Position numbers and translations under genes: made by a program
Shown: piece after piece, positions 24,278-31,153 of the stretch
Position numbering within the stretch: the stretch's first letter is position 1
Layout: every line of letters starts with the position of its first letter
NCBI GenBank assembly: GCA_013202335.1
Contig: JABMQR010000356.1
Span: 1-31,153, forward strand
DNA length: 31,153 nt
Direction: 5' to 3'
Origin: Bacteroidota bacterium
GTDB taxonomy: Bacteria; Spirochaetota; Spirochaetia; JABMQR01
The notes under the pieces: model-generated
Database searches by the model: none
The model's input: only the letters and a program-made list of their open reading frames with translations
Told to the model about the DNA's origin: nothing

Positions 24278-24306
24278 TTTTGACACTTTTTTAATATTAG
24301 TCAAAA
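24278..24306 (+). promoter_or_regulatory. inverted repeat overlapping a -35 upstream of the FabK-like gene
   Basis: TTTTGAC (24278-24284) and GTCAAAA (24300-24306) form a 7-bp inverted repeat spaced by 15 nt. The left arm contains TTGACA, a perfect -35. The hexamer at the -10 distance (AAAATA) is poor, so either the promoter is weak or activator-dependent, or the repeat serves another purpose. Confidence 0.35.
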
Positions 24307-24383
24307 TAAATCGTTAAAATTATTCCCTTTTTGGTGATTTATCTGTATCTTATCAGAGAAAAAAGGGATAAGGAGTTGTTGGT

Positions 24384-25415
24384 ATGGAAAAGTCAAAAGC
24401 ATTATTAGATACATTGTGGAAACGGGGTCGGGAATTTCTTGGCGTTGAATACCCTATTCTGGGCGGTGCCATGAGCTGGATTTCTGAAGCAAAGCTTGTT
24501 TCTGCTATCTCAAATGCCGGAGCCTTCGGTGTTATTGCCGGTGGGAATATGCCTCCGGAAAGGCTTGTGGATGAGGTGAAAAAAACCTACGATTTAACAG
24601 ACAAACCTTTCGGTGTAAATTTAATCACCATAGCACCAAATTTCAGAAAACACCTTGATAATATGCTGAAACTTGAGCATCCTTTTATTGTTTTTGCTGG
24701 TGGTCTTCCCCCAAGAGATGCCATTATGCAGGTAAATCAGACAAATAGCAAACTTATCTGCTTTGCACCCAATGTAAGTATTGCCGAGATGCTGGTTCGT
24801 ATAGGCGCTGATGCTCTGGTTATTGAAGGGTCAGAGGCCGGAGGTCATATTGGACCGGTCTCAACAAGCGTCCTTGCTGAACAAATTCTGCCGACAATCC
24901 GGAAAGTTCCGGTTTTTGCTGCCGGAGGAATAGCAACAGGTCGTCTCATGATGCACTTCCTCATGATGGGTGCGTCCGGAGTACAGTTAGGTACACGCTT
25001 TGCAGTAGCAGAAGAATCTATTGCACACCCCAATTTTAAACAAACTATGATTAAAGCAAAGGCTAAAGATGCAGTTCCCACTGCTCAGTTTGATCCCCGA
25101 TTGCCGGTTATTCCCGTTCGGGCTCTGATAAACGGCAGTACCAGAGATTTCAATACTTTACAGCTTGGTCTAATTCAGCAAATAGAGCGTTCTGTAATTG
25201 GTGTACGGGAAGCGGCTGAGGAACTTGAAAAGTTTTGGATTGGCGGTTTGAAAAAAGCGGCTATTGACGGGGATGTAGAACGTGGATCTCTAATGGCCGG
25301 ACAAAGTGTCGGGCTGGTGGATAAAATAGAACCGGTAGCAAATATTATTGCGAGCATGGTGGCCGAGGCTATTGATGAGGCTGATAAAATTATGAGAACA
25401 ACATGTTCTGAATAA
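24384..25415 (+). CDS. FMN enoyl-ACP reductase II (FabK) / nitronate monooxygenase family
   Basis: The 343-aa TIM-barrel flavoprotein has the family motifs in order: YPILGGAMSWIS, GAFGVIAGGNMPPE, PFGVNL, EGSEAGGHIG, AAGGIATGR, GVQLGTRF and GDVERGSLMAGQSVGLV. The last two, with the HIG segment, closely resemble FabK, the FMN-dependent enoyl-ACP reductase of fatty-acid synthesis. Class I nitronate monooxygenases share the same fold and most motifs, so the two functions cannot be separated by eye, and no fab genes are adjacent. AAGGAG lies 8 nt before the ATG. The upstream region has two inverted repeats between this gene and the divergent ABC-F gene. Confidence 0.8.
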   Translation: MEKSKALLDTLWKRGREFLGVEYPILGGAMSWISEAKLVSAISNAGAFGVIAGGNMPPERLVDEVKKTYDLTDKPFGVNLITIAPNFRKHLDNMLKLEHPFIVFAGGLPPRDAIMQVNQTNSKLICFAPNVSIAEMLVRIGADALVIEGSEAGGHIGPVSTSVLAEQILPTIRKVPVFAAGGIATGRLMMHFLMMGASGVQLGTRFAVAEESIAHPNFKQTMIKAKAKDAVPTAQFDPRLPVIPVRALINGSTRDFNTLQLGLIQQIERSVIGVREAAEELEKFWIGGLKKAAIDGDVERGSLMAGQSVGLVDKIEPVANIIASMVAEAIDEADKIMRTTCSE

Positions 25416-25416
25416 A

Positions 25417-25430
25417 AAAGGGACGGAGGA
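25417..25430. repeat. left copy of 14-bp REP-like inverted repeat
   Basis: AAAGGGACGGAGGA, starting 2 nt after the FabK-like stop. Its exact inverse lies at 26372-26385, on the far side of the RAYT gene. It includes a GGAG tetranucleotide of the kind reported at REP sequence ends. Confidence 0.65.
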
Positions 25431-25590
25431 ACCCCGACATCCAATGGTGCAGTAGCAATGCAACTGCCAATAACTAATTCCGCAGGAATTTGTTCCAAGG
25501 GTCAGAGGATTTCCTGTTAATAACAAAGTTTTTTTACTATTTTTGAAATAATTTCCCTATATTTGAATATTTTCGCTACATTTTCCCGTT
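25431..25590. other. structured left flank of the RAYT module
   Basis: Small palindromes crowd this noncoding stretch: GCAGT/ACTGC around 25449-25467, AATTCC-GCA-GGAATT near 25476-25490, and AGGA-TT-TCCT near 25507-25516. IS200/IS605-like and RAYT enzymes act on imperfect hairpins rather than on conventional terminal repeats, so these are plausible recognition structures. Confidence 0.4.
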
Positions 25591-25599
25591 ATAATATAT

Positions 25600-26109
25600 A
25601 TGCGGAAACCTCGCCTATTAGAAAGAAATGCACTATACCACGCAGTTGCCCGAGCCAACTTACAAGAAAAAATCTTTATTGACGATGCAGACAAGGAAAT
25701 GGTAGAGGAAGTGGTATCCCTTGCCCGAAAAAGGTTTGGATTCCGTCAAAAACATTTTACAGTGATGGAAAATCATATCCACCTGTTGATTCAACCAATC
25801 GGAAATGACTATAGTCTTTCGGTTATTATGCAATGGATTCTTAGTGTAATTGCCGTACGTTATAATAAGAAATATCATCGTAAAGGGCATGTTTGGTATG
25901 ATCGGTTTAAAAGTAAAATCGTAAGAGGATCAGCCTATTTCAACGCAGTAATCAAATATATTTCCAATAATCCAGTAAAGGCGAAACTGGCAAAAGATAT
26001 CTTTTCTTATAAGTTTTCTGGAATTCACCATCTTATGAATAAAAAATACCACATCTTGGATGAACCTGATGAGGATATGCTGGAAATATATCCTTTTTTG
26101 AGGGATTAG
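25600..26109 (+). CDS. REP-associated tyrosine transposase (RAYT, Y1 family)
   Basis: The 169-aa product has the Y1 transposase domain: YHAVARAN near the start, the HUH metal motif as H59-I-H61 in MENHIHLLI, KYHRKGHVWYDRFKSK, and the catalytic Y120 in KYISNNPVKAKL. These enzymes nick single-stranded DNA at hairpins and are thought to spread REP sequences without forming a classical insertion sequence. The gene is flanked by exact inverted copies of a GGGACGGAGG motif, supporting the RAYT identity. TATAAT lies 4 nt before the ATG and there is no Shine-Dalgarno, so it looks leaderless. The frame is intact and the residues suggest an active protein. Confidence 0.88.
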   Translation: MRKPRLLERNALYHAVARANLQEKIFIDDADKEMVEEVVSLARKRFGFRQKHFTVMENHIHLLIQPIGNDYSLSVIMQWILSVIAVRYNKKYHRKGHVWYDRFKSKIVRGSAYFNAVIKYISNNPVKAKLAKDIFSYKFSGIHHLMNKKYHILDEPDEDMLEIYPFLRD

Positions 26110-26371
26110 ATCTGCATGTAATACGACAATTAGTATCTCAATTTTTATTCCTGGGATAAATCTGTGCTGAATTTGCTCTAAAGAGGCTTTTTACTGCAAA
26201 ATGTGCTACATCTCCAGGAAAACTCTGTATTAATTTACCTACCAAGCTGGTATGTGAAATTTTTCATACTTCGAGTAATTGATTTAAAGTTCAAATCTCA
26301 AAATACAAACCCTAAATTTGTTACGTTTTGATAAAAAGACATTTAATAATGCTCAGAACATTTTTTATTGC
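26110..26371. other. noncoding right flank of the RAYT module
   Basis: About 260 nt of A/T-rich sequence with no credible gene. One imperfect hairpin, GTATG/CATAC near 26249-26268, is visible. It probably belongs to the RAYT-associated sequence, since the right inverted 14-mer lies at its far end. Confidence 0.4.
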
Positions 26372-26385
26372 TCCTCCGTCCCTTT
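26372..26385. repeat. right copy of 14-bp REP-like inverted repeat
   Basis: TCCTCCGTCCCTTT, the exact reverse complement of the left copy at 25417-25430, bounding a module of about 970 bp that holds the RAYT gene. Confidence 0.65.
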
Positions 26386-26402
26386 ATAAAATGAAAAACT
26401 AT

Positions 26403-26440
26403 AAAAAAATACCGCACCAGTTCACTACTGATACGGTATT
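26403..26440 (-). terminator. rho-independent terminator of htpG
   Basis: On the minus strand AATACCGTATCAGT pairs along all 14 positions (some G-U) with ACTGGTGCGGTATT around a 5-nt loop and runs into TTTTTATAG. It lies about 60 nt past the htpG stop. Confidence 0.85.
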
Positions 26441-26502
26441 CATATATATAATCGAGGCTCCTACCAGCTGTAAAGCTAAAAAGAACCATCTGGTTCAAAA
26501 AT

Positions 26503-28377
26503 TTACAGCGATCTGCTCAGAACTGCATTCAGCTTCTTTACAAACTCTGCAGGATGTTTCAGCATAACACCTTCAGCCAGCATAGCCTGATCCAGCAGGA
26601 TTTGACTGACATCAGCAATTAACTCTTCATCTTTTGATTCGCCCAGTTTTTTCACAATTGCATGATCAGGATTGATTTCCAGAATCGGGGTAAATTCAGG
26701 CATTTCGGTCTGTCCCATTGCTTTCAGCATCTGCTGCATCTGAACAGTAGGATCATTCTCATCAACAACTATACAGGAGGGAGAATCGGTTAGCCGTGAA
26801 GATATTACGACATCTTTAACTTTCTCACCAAGAGCGTCCTTAATTTTCTTTGCTACAGGTTTTGACGCCTCTTCCTTTGCCTTATCATCATCAGTTTTCA
26901 GGTCATCCGCCGCACTGGATTTGTTAATAGCTTTCAGCTCAACATCAGCATATTTTCCAACGGTGGGAATTACGATATCATCGATATCATCATCCATAAT
27001 AAGAACTTCTATTCCCTTCTTCTTATATGCATCAATGAGCGGAGAATTACGTAAAGTTTCATCCGAACCTCCGGCAATATAGTAGATTGCTTTCTGGTCC
27101 TCTTTCATCCTCTCTTTGTATCCAGCTAATCCGGTAAATCCTTCAACCTCAGTTGATTTAAACCTGACAAGCTCCATTAAAGTTTCACGGTTTGCATAAT
27201 CTGAATAAAGACCTTCCTTAAGCGGACGGTTAAACTGTTCTGCAAACTTTGCATACAGTTCGGTATTTGATTCTGATATTTTCTTGAATTCACCAAGGAT
27301 TTTCTTGACTGATGAATTCTTTATCGTAGACATAACACGGTTCTGCTGCAGCAGTTCCCGACTTACATTCAAGGGGAGGTCTTCTGAGTCTATAATTCCA
27401 CGAACAAACCTGAGGTACGCTGGAAGCAGCTCTTTCTCATCATCAGTAATAAAAACTCGTTTAACATAGAGTTTAACACCCGGTTTATAATCTGCCTGAA
27501 AGAGATCGAATGGAGCTTTTGAAGGGATAAAAAAGAGTGTTGTGTACTCGATGTTTCCCTCGGCTTTTGTATGAAGATAGAAAAGAGGATCCTCATTATC
27601 ATGCGTGGTGGTTTTGTAGAATTCGTTATAGTCCTCATTGGTAAGCTCTGATTTCGGGCGTTTCCAGAGAGCAGCGGCCTTATTAATCTGTTCTACCTTA
27701 TGCTCTACAACTTCTTTTCTGTCATCACCCTCACCTTCAAAGGTTTTATCGTCATATTCCAGAAAGATAGGAAATGCAATATGATCTGAGTACTTTTTAA
27801 CCAGCTGTTCTACCTGCCAGCGGTTAGCATACTCTTCGCCTGCGTCGTTCAGGTGGAGAATTATAGTAGTACCATGGGACTCTTTTTCAGCCTCTTCAAT
27901 TGAATAAGCATTCCGGCCATTACTGCTCCATTTCCATGCTTTATCCTCGCCTGCTTTTCTGGATACTACTTCAACTCTTTCAGCAATCATGAAACAGGAA
28001 TAAAAACCTACACCGAACTGGCCGATAAGGTTTACATCTTTTTTTGCATCACTCTGCATCTGATTAAGGAATTTTTTTGTTCCTGAGCGGGCTATTGTAC
28101 CGAGCTGTTCGTTGAGGTCATCCTCGTTCATGCCGATACCGGAATCTTTAATTGTCAGAGTACGTTTGTCTTCATCCGTAAAGGTAATGTCAATTCTCGG
28201 GTCAAATTTGACTTTTTTATAATCTTCATTGGTAAAAGTAAGATATTTAAGTTTATCAAGTGCATCTGATGCGTTTGACACCAGTTCTCTCAGAAAGATT
28301 TCCTTATGTGAGTAGAGTGAGTGGATTATCAGATCCAGCAGCTGACTAACTTCGGTCTTGAACTTTTTTTGCGCCAT
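26503..28377 (-). CDS. htpG: molecular chaperone HtpG (bacterial Hsp90)
   Basis: HtpG is the ATP-dependent cytosolic Hsp90 dimer that remodels client proteins with DnaK. The 624-aa product is full length. The N-terminal GHKL ATPase domain has LVSNASDALDKL, KDSGIGM and GQFGVGFYSCFM. The middle domain includes NEDYNEFYKTTTHD and the catalytic-loop arginine region SEDLPLNVSRELLQQN. The C-terminal dimerisation domain ends near residue 620. It has AAGGAG 9 nt before the ATG, a TATAAT-like -10 about 25 nt upstream at 28402-28407, and a strong terminator downstream, so it is a single-gene unit. I saw no obvious CIRCE operator. Confidence 0.97.
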   Translation of the reverse strand: MAQKKFKTEVSQLLDLIIHSLYSHKEIFLRELVSNASDALDKLKYLTFTNEDYKKVKFDPRIDITFTDEDKRTLTIKDSGIGMNEDDLNEQLGTIARSGTKKFLNQMQSDAKKDVNLIGQFGVGFYSCFMIAERVEVVSRKAGEDKAWKWSSNGRNAYSIEEAEKESHGTTIILHLNDAGEEYANRWQVEQLVKKYSDHIAFPIFLEYDDKTFEGEGDDRKEVVEHKVEQINKAAALWKRPKSELTNEDYNEFYKTTTHDNEDPLFYLHTKAEGNIEYTTLFFIPSKAPFDLFQADYKPGVKLYVKRVFITDDEKELLPAYLRFVRGIIDSEDLPLNVSRELLQQNRVMSTIKNSSVKKILGEFKKISESNTELYAKFAEQFNRPLKEGLYSDYANRETLMELVRFKSTEVEGFTGLAGYKERMKEDQKAIYYIAGGSDETLRNSPLIDAYKKKGIEVLIMDDDIDDIVIPTVGKYADVELKAINKSSAADDLKTDDDKAKEEASKPVAKKIKDALGEKVKDVVISSRLTDSPSCIVVDENDPTVQMQQMLKAMGQTEMPEFTPILEINPDHAIVKKLGESKDEELIADVSQILLDQAMLAEGVMLKHPAEFVKKLNAVLSRSL

Positions 28378-28527
28378 AATTGAAAACTCCTTAACTATGT
28401 AATTATACTGTTGTTTGGATTAATGGTTTTTGGGAAACTCCAGCCACAAGAAACATACTAATAAATTGACCTGACGGCAACATGCTTGGGGTGTTTTTGT
28501 GGTAATTTTTGTATTTAACAGATGATA

Positions 28528-29514
28528 TTATTTTTTAACAGGTTGAGAGATTCTGTGAATTGCGCTGAATATTTGCCCAACATCCTTACTTTCCTCAATA
28601 TCATTCAAAAGATTCAAAATTTGCTCTCCCTGAGTATATGATACTGATGCAGTATTCATGTTTTCATGAAATTTCTTAATCAAAAGCTGCCTGTCTATAG
28701 GATTTTCCACACTGCCTTCTGCACTCTCAATACGTATTTTGTATGTTTCATTATTTTTCAGGACTACCTGCATTTCAATTGGTGTTAATCCTCTATTCTC
28801 TTTTTCAAACTCTTCAATGGTAAATTTGCGGGCTAAAGTTATAATATCAGGTCTGTTTACAATTGTTTTACCATCAAAATCTGCTATTTCCGGTTTTCCT
28901 TTCATAAAACTTAATGCTGCTGTGTATTGTGCATTAAATTGAGCATCAACAGTCGGATTGCTGCCTATAACGAAGGGTTGCCCTATTTGCCCCATTGAAG
29001 CCGGCGGTAATTGGATATGTCCTGTAGCTATATTTTTATAATCAATCTTATGCACAATACTTAGCTCAATGGCGGCATCAATTACCGGATGAGTACATCG
29101 GCAGCTGGGATATGGCTTGATGCTAATTTTACCTGTTTCCCACTCAGATCCCAAATTATCTACCAATCGTCTGGAGTCAATTTGTCCTTGTGTATAGAGG
29201 TTGGAAAGTCCATATTCACCCGTGAAAACTTTTTTTGGACTTGATAAATCCGCTTTAGCCATAAACGCTGCATGAATCCCCGCAACCGCACTAAATGCCG
29301 GTTGAATTCTTTTTGCAAGAGTACTTTCAATCAGAGCCTGTCTGTTTCCATGAATCTGCGTATAGGCAAATCCTATGGCTCTCTGTACTTCATCAGCAGA
29401 AAGTCCCAATAGCTTTGCGTTACCACAGGCACTCCCAAAGGGTCCTGAAAGAGTTGTCGGCAGCCACCCAACAGATAGGTAGGGAATAAATGCCAGAGAT
29501 ACTCTCCTAAAATC
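28528..29514 (-). pseudogene. MmgE/PrpD family protein, 5' end missing
   Basis: The frame encodes about 300 residues of a MmgE/PrpD protein (2-methylcitrate dehydratase, cis-aconitate decarboxylase and iminodisuccinate epimerase relatives). It has GPFGSACGNAKLLGLSADE, AKRIQPAFSAVAGIHAAFMA, FTGEYGL and KPYPSCRCTHPVIDA. A complete member has about 450 residues, so the first 130-150 are lost. The conserved frame runs past any start codon to an in-frame TGA at 29515-29517, next to the transposase gene, so insertion-sequence DNA evidently cut the gene. A TTG at 29409 is the first start-like codon but lies inside the conserved region. The missing part may lie beyond the right end of the window. Confidence 0.8.
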
Positions 29515-29540
29515 TCAAACATTTTATAGTTAGGCAAGGA

Positions 29541-31142
29541 TTATTTCAGATCGAAGATCTTAAAAATCTCTCTCTGGGCTTTTGTCTTAGCCGGATGAAT
29601 CGGCTTGTATTTCTGCTTGAATTTCACTTCAGTATACGATTCTAAAAGGTTGAACACTTCAGGAACCGTGTACCGACTAATCCAGTACTTTAGATTCTCG
29701 TCCTCCAAATTGATAGGTGTTTCCCGAAGTGTTTTTCTGATTCGCTCGGTAATAATGAGCGATAAGAATCGCAGGAACACTACAGCTTCAGCTGAAACAG
29801 CATCTTTTGTTCGCAGACGGTTTCCTGCTAATAGATTCTTCAGTGTATCAAATTGCTTCTCTACATGATCCCGTTTTCGGTACTGAGTGAGAGCTGTACC
29901 TGCATCAGATCCCGTATTAGTAACAAGAGCCCAGTACCCGGTGAAATTATCCCGATGACAGCGGATAGCTTCCTGATTCCAGATAACCCTCCTGCCTCGT
30001 TTCGGTGTTTCTTTCACCGTAAAAAAGGCAGCATAAGCATCGGCATGCTCTTCGAGAAGATCGTTGGCTTTCAGTTCACGAGAAAGCTTCAGAATATAGG
30101 TGTTGAATTTTCTCACATGATCAATCCTAGCTGCAGTATCCATGTAGATATGATAGTAGATACGTTTACCATTCAGTTTTGTCCGGTGTGTGATGCCGTA
30201 TACGGTCGTCCTCTCATTGTCATAGACGATGTGCTCCGGAAGTTCTAAAAGATCTCTATCATGGTCAATATACTTTTTTATCCGGGAGCTGTTCTTCGGG
30301 ACCGGCATAGTGAACCGGATTCCGTTATCGACGAGTAATGATAGGTTTTTCTTACTGTGAAACCCCTTATCCATCATTAAATCGATCTTTTTCATTCCCA
30401 GTTTTGCCAGCATCTCGATGAATGACGGCAGAGAGGAAACATCATGCAGAGACCCGGGAAGGATCTCATAGTAGAAGGGAATCTCGCTGTCCATACCGGA
30501 GAGCAGGGCAATATTGATCTGAGGTAACTTCTCTCCATCTCTGTTATACCCATACTCAACATAGGGATTGTGCACTCCATGGGAGGATACGCTGGTAATA
30601 TCAAAACAAAGATATTCCCTATCGGTTGACCGTCGTATCCAGCTCTTAAAGAAGGAGAGAATCTGATCTCGGGAAATTGAATGCATAAGTTCTGAAATTC
30701 TGGGACTCGTCAGCGGCTGATGATGACAAGGACACCGATGTGATTCCATCCAGCCTTCAGCCATATAGGCTCGCTGGGAAGGGGATGAAGCAAGATACCA
30801 GGCAAAGGAGATCAGTTTTGTGGTTGTTTCAGGATCAAATCCTTTCAAGAGAGACCGCTGTAACCTGAGTTGTTTGGTAATCTGCCCAAGTAGCAGAGAT
30901 GGGCCGACACTCACCGTTGACGAGATCTGAGGAGACTCAGCTACAGTGAGTTTCTTCTGTTTCTCATTCTGCTGCAGCTCTTTCCATCGTCTATTGTAGA
31001 TGACCTTACCTGTCTTTGGATCTTTCTTTCCGATACAGATCATTTTGGTTCGCGAGGCTTTCTTTTCTTTATCCCAATACGAAGTTGACATATAGGCATA
31101 ATCGGTGCCATTTGTGTGATGCTGGAATACAATACTCGGCAT
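29541..31142 (-). CDS. IS1634/IS4-type DDE transposase
   Basis: The 533-aa product is a cut-and-paste transposase of the IS4 superfamily, closest in layout to IS1634. The catalytic residues are D181 in CFDITSVSS, D258 in LMMDKGFHSKKN, and E428 in the Y-x2-R-x3-E-x6-K signature (YRKRDHVEKQFDTLK). The N-terminal part has the YAYMSTSYWDKEKKASRTKMICIGK segment common in this group, here as adjoining pieces YAYMSTSYWD and TKMICIGKKD. The frame is intact and starts behind GGGGTGG. The element's left end must lie between about 29485 and 29540, next to the truncated mmgE/prpD gene. The right end is outside the window, so terminal repeats and target duplication cannot be checked. Confidence 0.88.
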   Translation of the reverse strand: MPSIVFQHHTNGTDYAYMSTSYWDKEKKASRTKMICIGKKDPKTGKVIYNRRWKELQQNEKQKKLTVAESPQISSTVSVGPSLLLGQITKQLRLQRSLLKGFDPETTTKLISFAWYLASSPSQRAYMAEGWMESHRCPCHHQPLTSPRISELMHSISRDQILSFFKSWIRRSTDREYLCFDITSVSSHGVHNPYVEYGYNRDGEKLPQINIALLSGMDSEIPFYYEILPGSLHDVSSLPSFIEMLAKLGMKKIDLMMDKGFHSKKNLSLLVDNGIRFTMPVPKNSSRIKKYIDHDRDLLELPEHIVYDNERTTVYGITHRTKLNGKRIYYHIYMDTAARIDHVRKFNTYILKLSRELKANDLLEEHADAYAAFFTVKETPKRGRRVIWNQEAIRCHRDNFTGYWALVTNTGSDAGTALTQYRKRDHVEKQFDTLKNLLAGNRLRTKDAVSAEAVVFLRFLSLIITERIRKTLRETPINLEDENLKYWISRYTVPEVFNLLESYTEVKFKQKYKPIHPAKTKAQREIFKIFDLK

Positions 31143-31153
31143 AAACCCACCCC

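Noticed and set aside
25416..26400. CRISPR or tRNA genes in the A/T-rich flanks of the RAYT
   Set aside because: No regularly spaced direct repeats and no cloverleaf with T-loop GGTTCRA sequence were found.
31060..31153. Terminal inverted repeat of the IS1634-type element matching the MITE ends
   Set aside because: The visible GGGTGGGTTTA near the transposase start shares only a few bases with the MITE repeat TAAACTGACCG; no relation can be claimed, and the element end is outside the window.

Overview
The window reads as an ordinary bacterial chromosome of moderate GC (roughly low to mid 40s percent by eye) with a dense core gene set and three patches of mobile or broken DNA. The gene set (Hsp90/HtpG, fused full-length CarAB, RlmE, a FabK-like flavoprotein, a family 4 phospho-glycosidase, nickel-pincer cofactor synthesis) fits an anaerobic or fermentative bacterium. 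A spirochaete is my best guess from general gene flavour, but no marker here proves it. There are no rRNA, tRNA or CRISPR elements.

Layout. 1-2150 (minus): a truncated nitroreductase stub, a double-GNAT acetyltransferase and 3-methyladenine DNA glycosylase I (tag), joined stop-to-start by TAATG overlaps. 2345-3539 (minus): a small lipoprotein and a UreH/NicO-like membrane protein. 3685-6479 (plus): larC-larE-larB, which make the nickel-pincer nucleotide cofactor; larA is absent, and the next reading frame is a short stub followed by a decayed mobile-type gene. 7449-7615: a 167-bp MITE-like element with terminal inverted repeats and a 9-bp target duplication. 7721-8803: adenosine deaminase, ending at back-to-back hairpins shared with a convergent rhomboid protease and a long-chain prenyl diphosphate synthase (minus). 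10800-11040: a sigma-54-type promoter followed by several hairpins and a terminator, a candidate small RNA. 11111-17009 (plus): rlmE, pncA, then carA-carB preceded by four copies of a TTGCATAAAT motif.

17075-24165 (minus): a polar gene train (ABC-F ATPase, MscS channel, PAS-GGDEF diguanylate cyclase, metallo-beta-lactamase-fold enzyme, GH4 glycosidase, BadF-type sugar kinase); the last four are tightly coupled. The ABC-F gene carries two in-frame TAG codons in an otherwise intact frame, both in CTAGG contexts that look like deaminated CCAGG sites. 24384-25415 (plus) is a FabK/nitronate monooxygenase family gene; 25417-26385 is a RAYT (REP-associated tyrosine transposase) module between inverted 14-mers; htpG follows on the minus strand. 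The right edge is an IS1634/IS4-type transposase (minus) abutting a 5'-truncated mmgE/prpD gene.

Across the window, several first-in-transcript genes (rhomboid, prenyl synthase, rlmE, adenosine deaminase, RAYT, the UreH-like gene) have a -10-like hexamer 4-7 nt before the ATG and no Shine-Dalgarno, whereas most operon-internal genes have good Shine-Dalgarno sites. This suggests frequent leaderless transcription.
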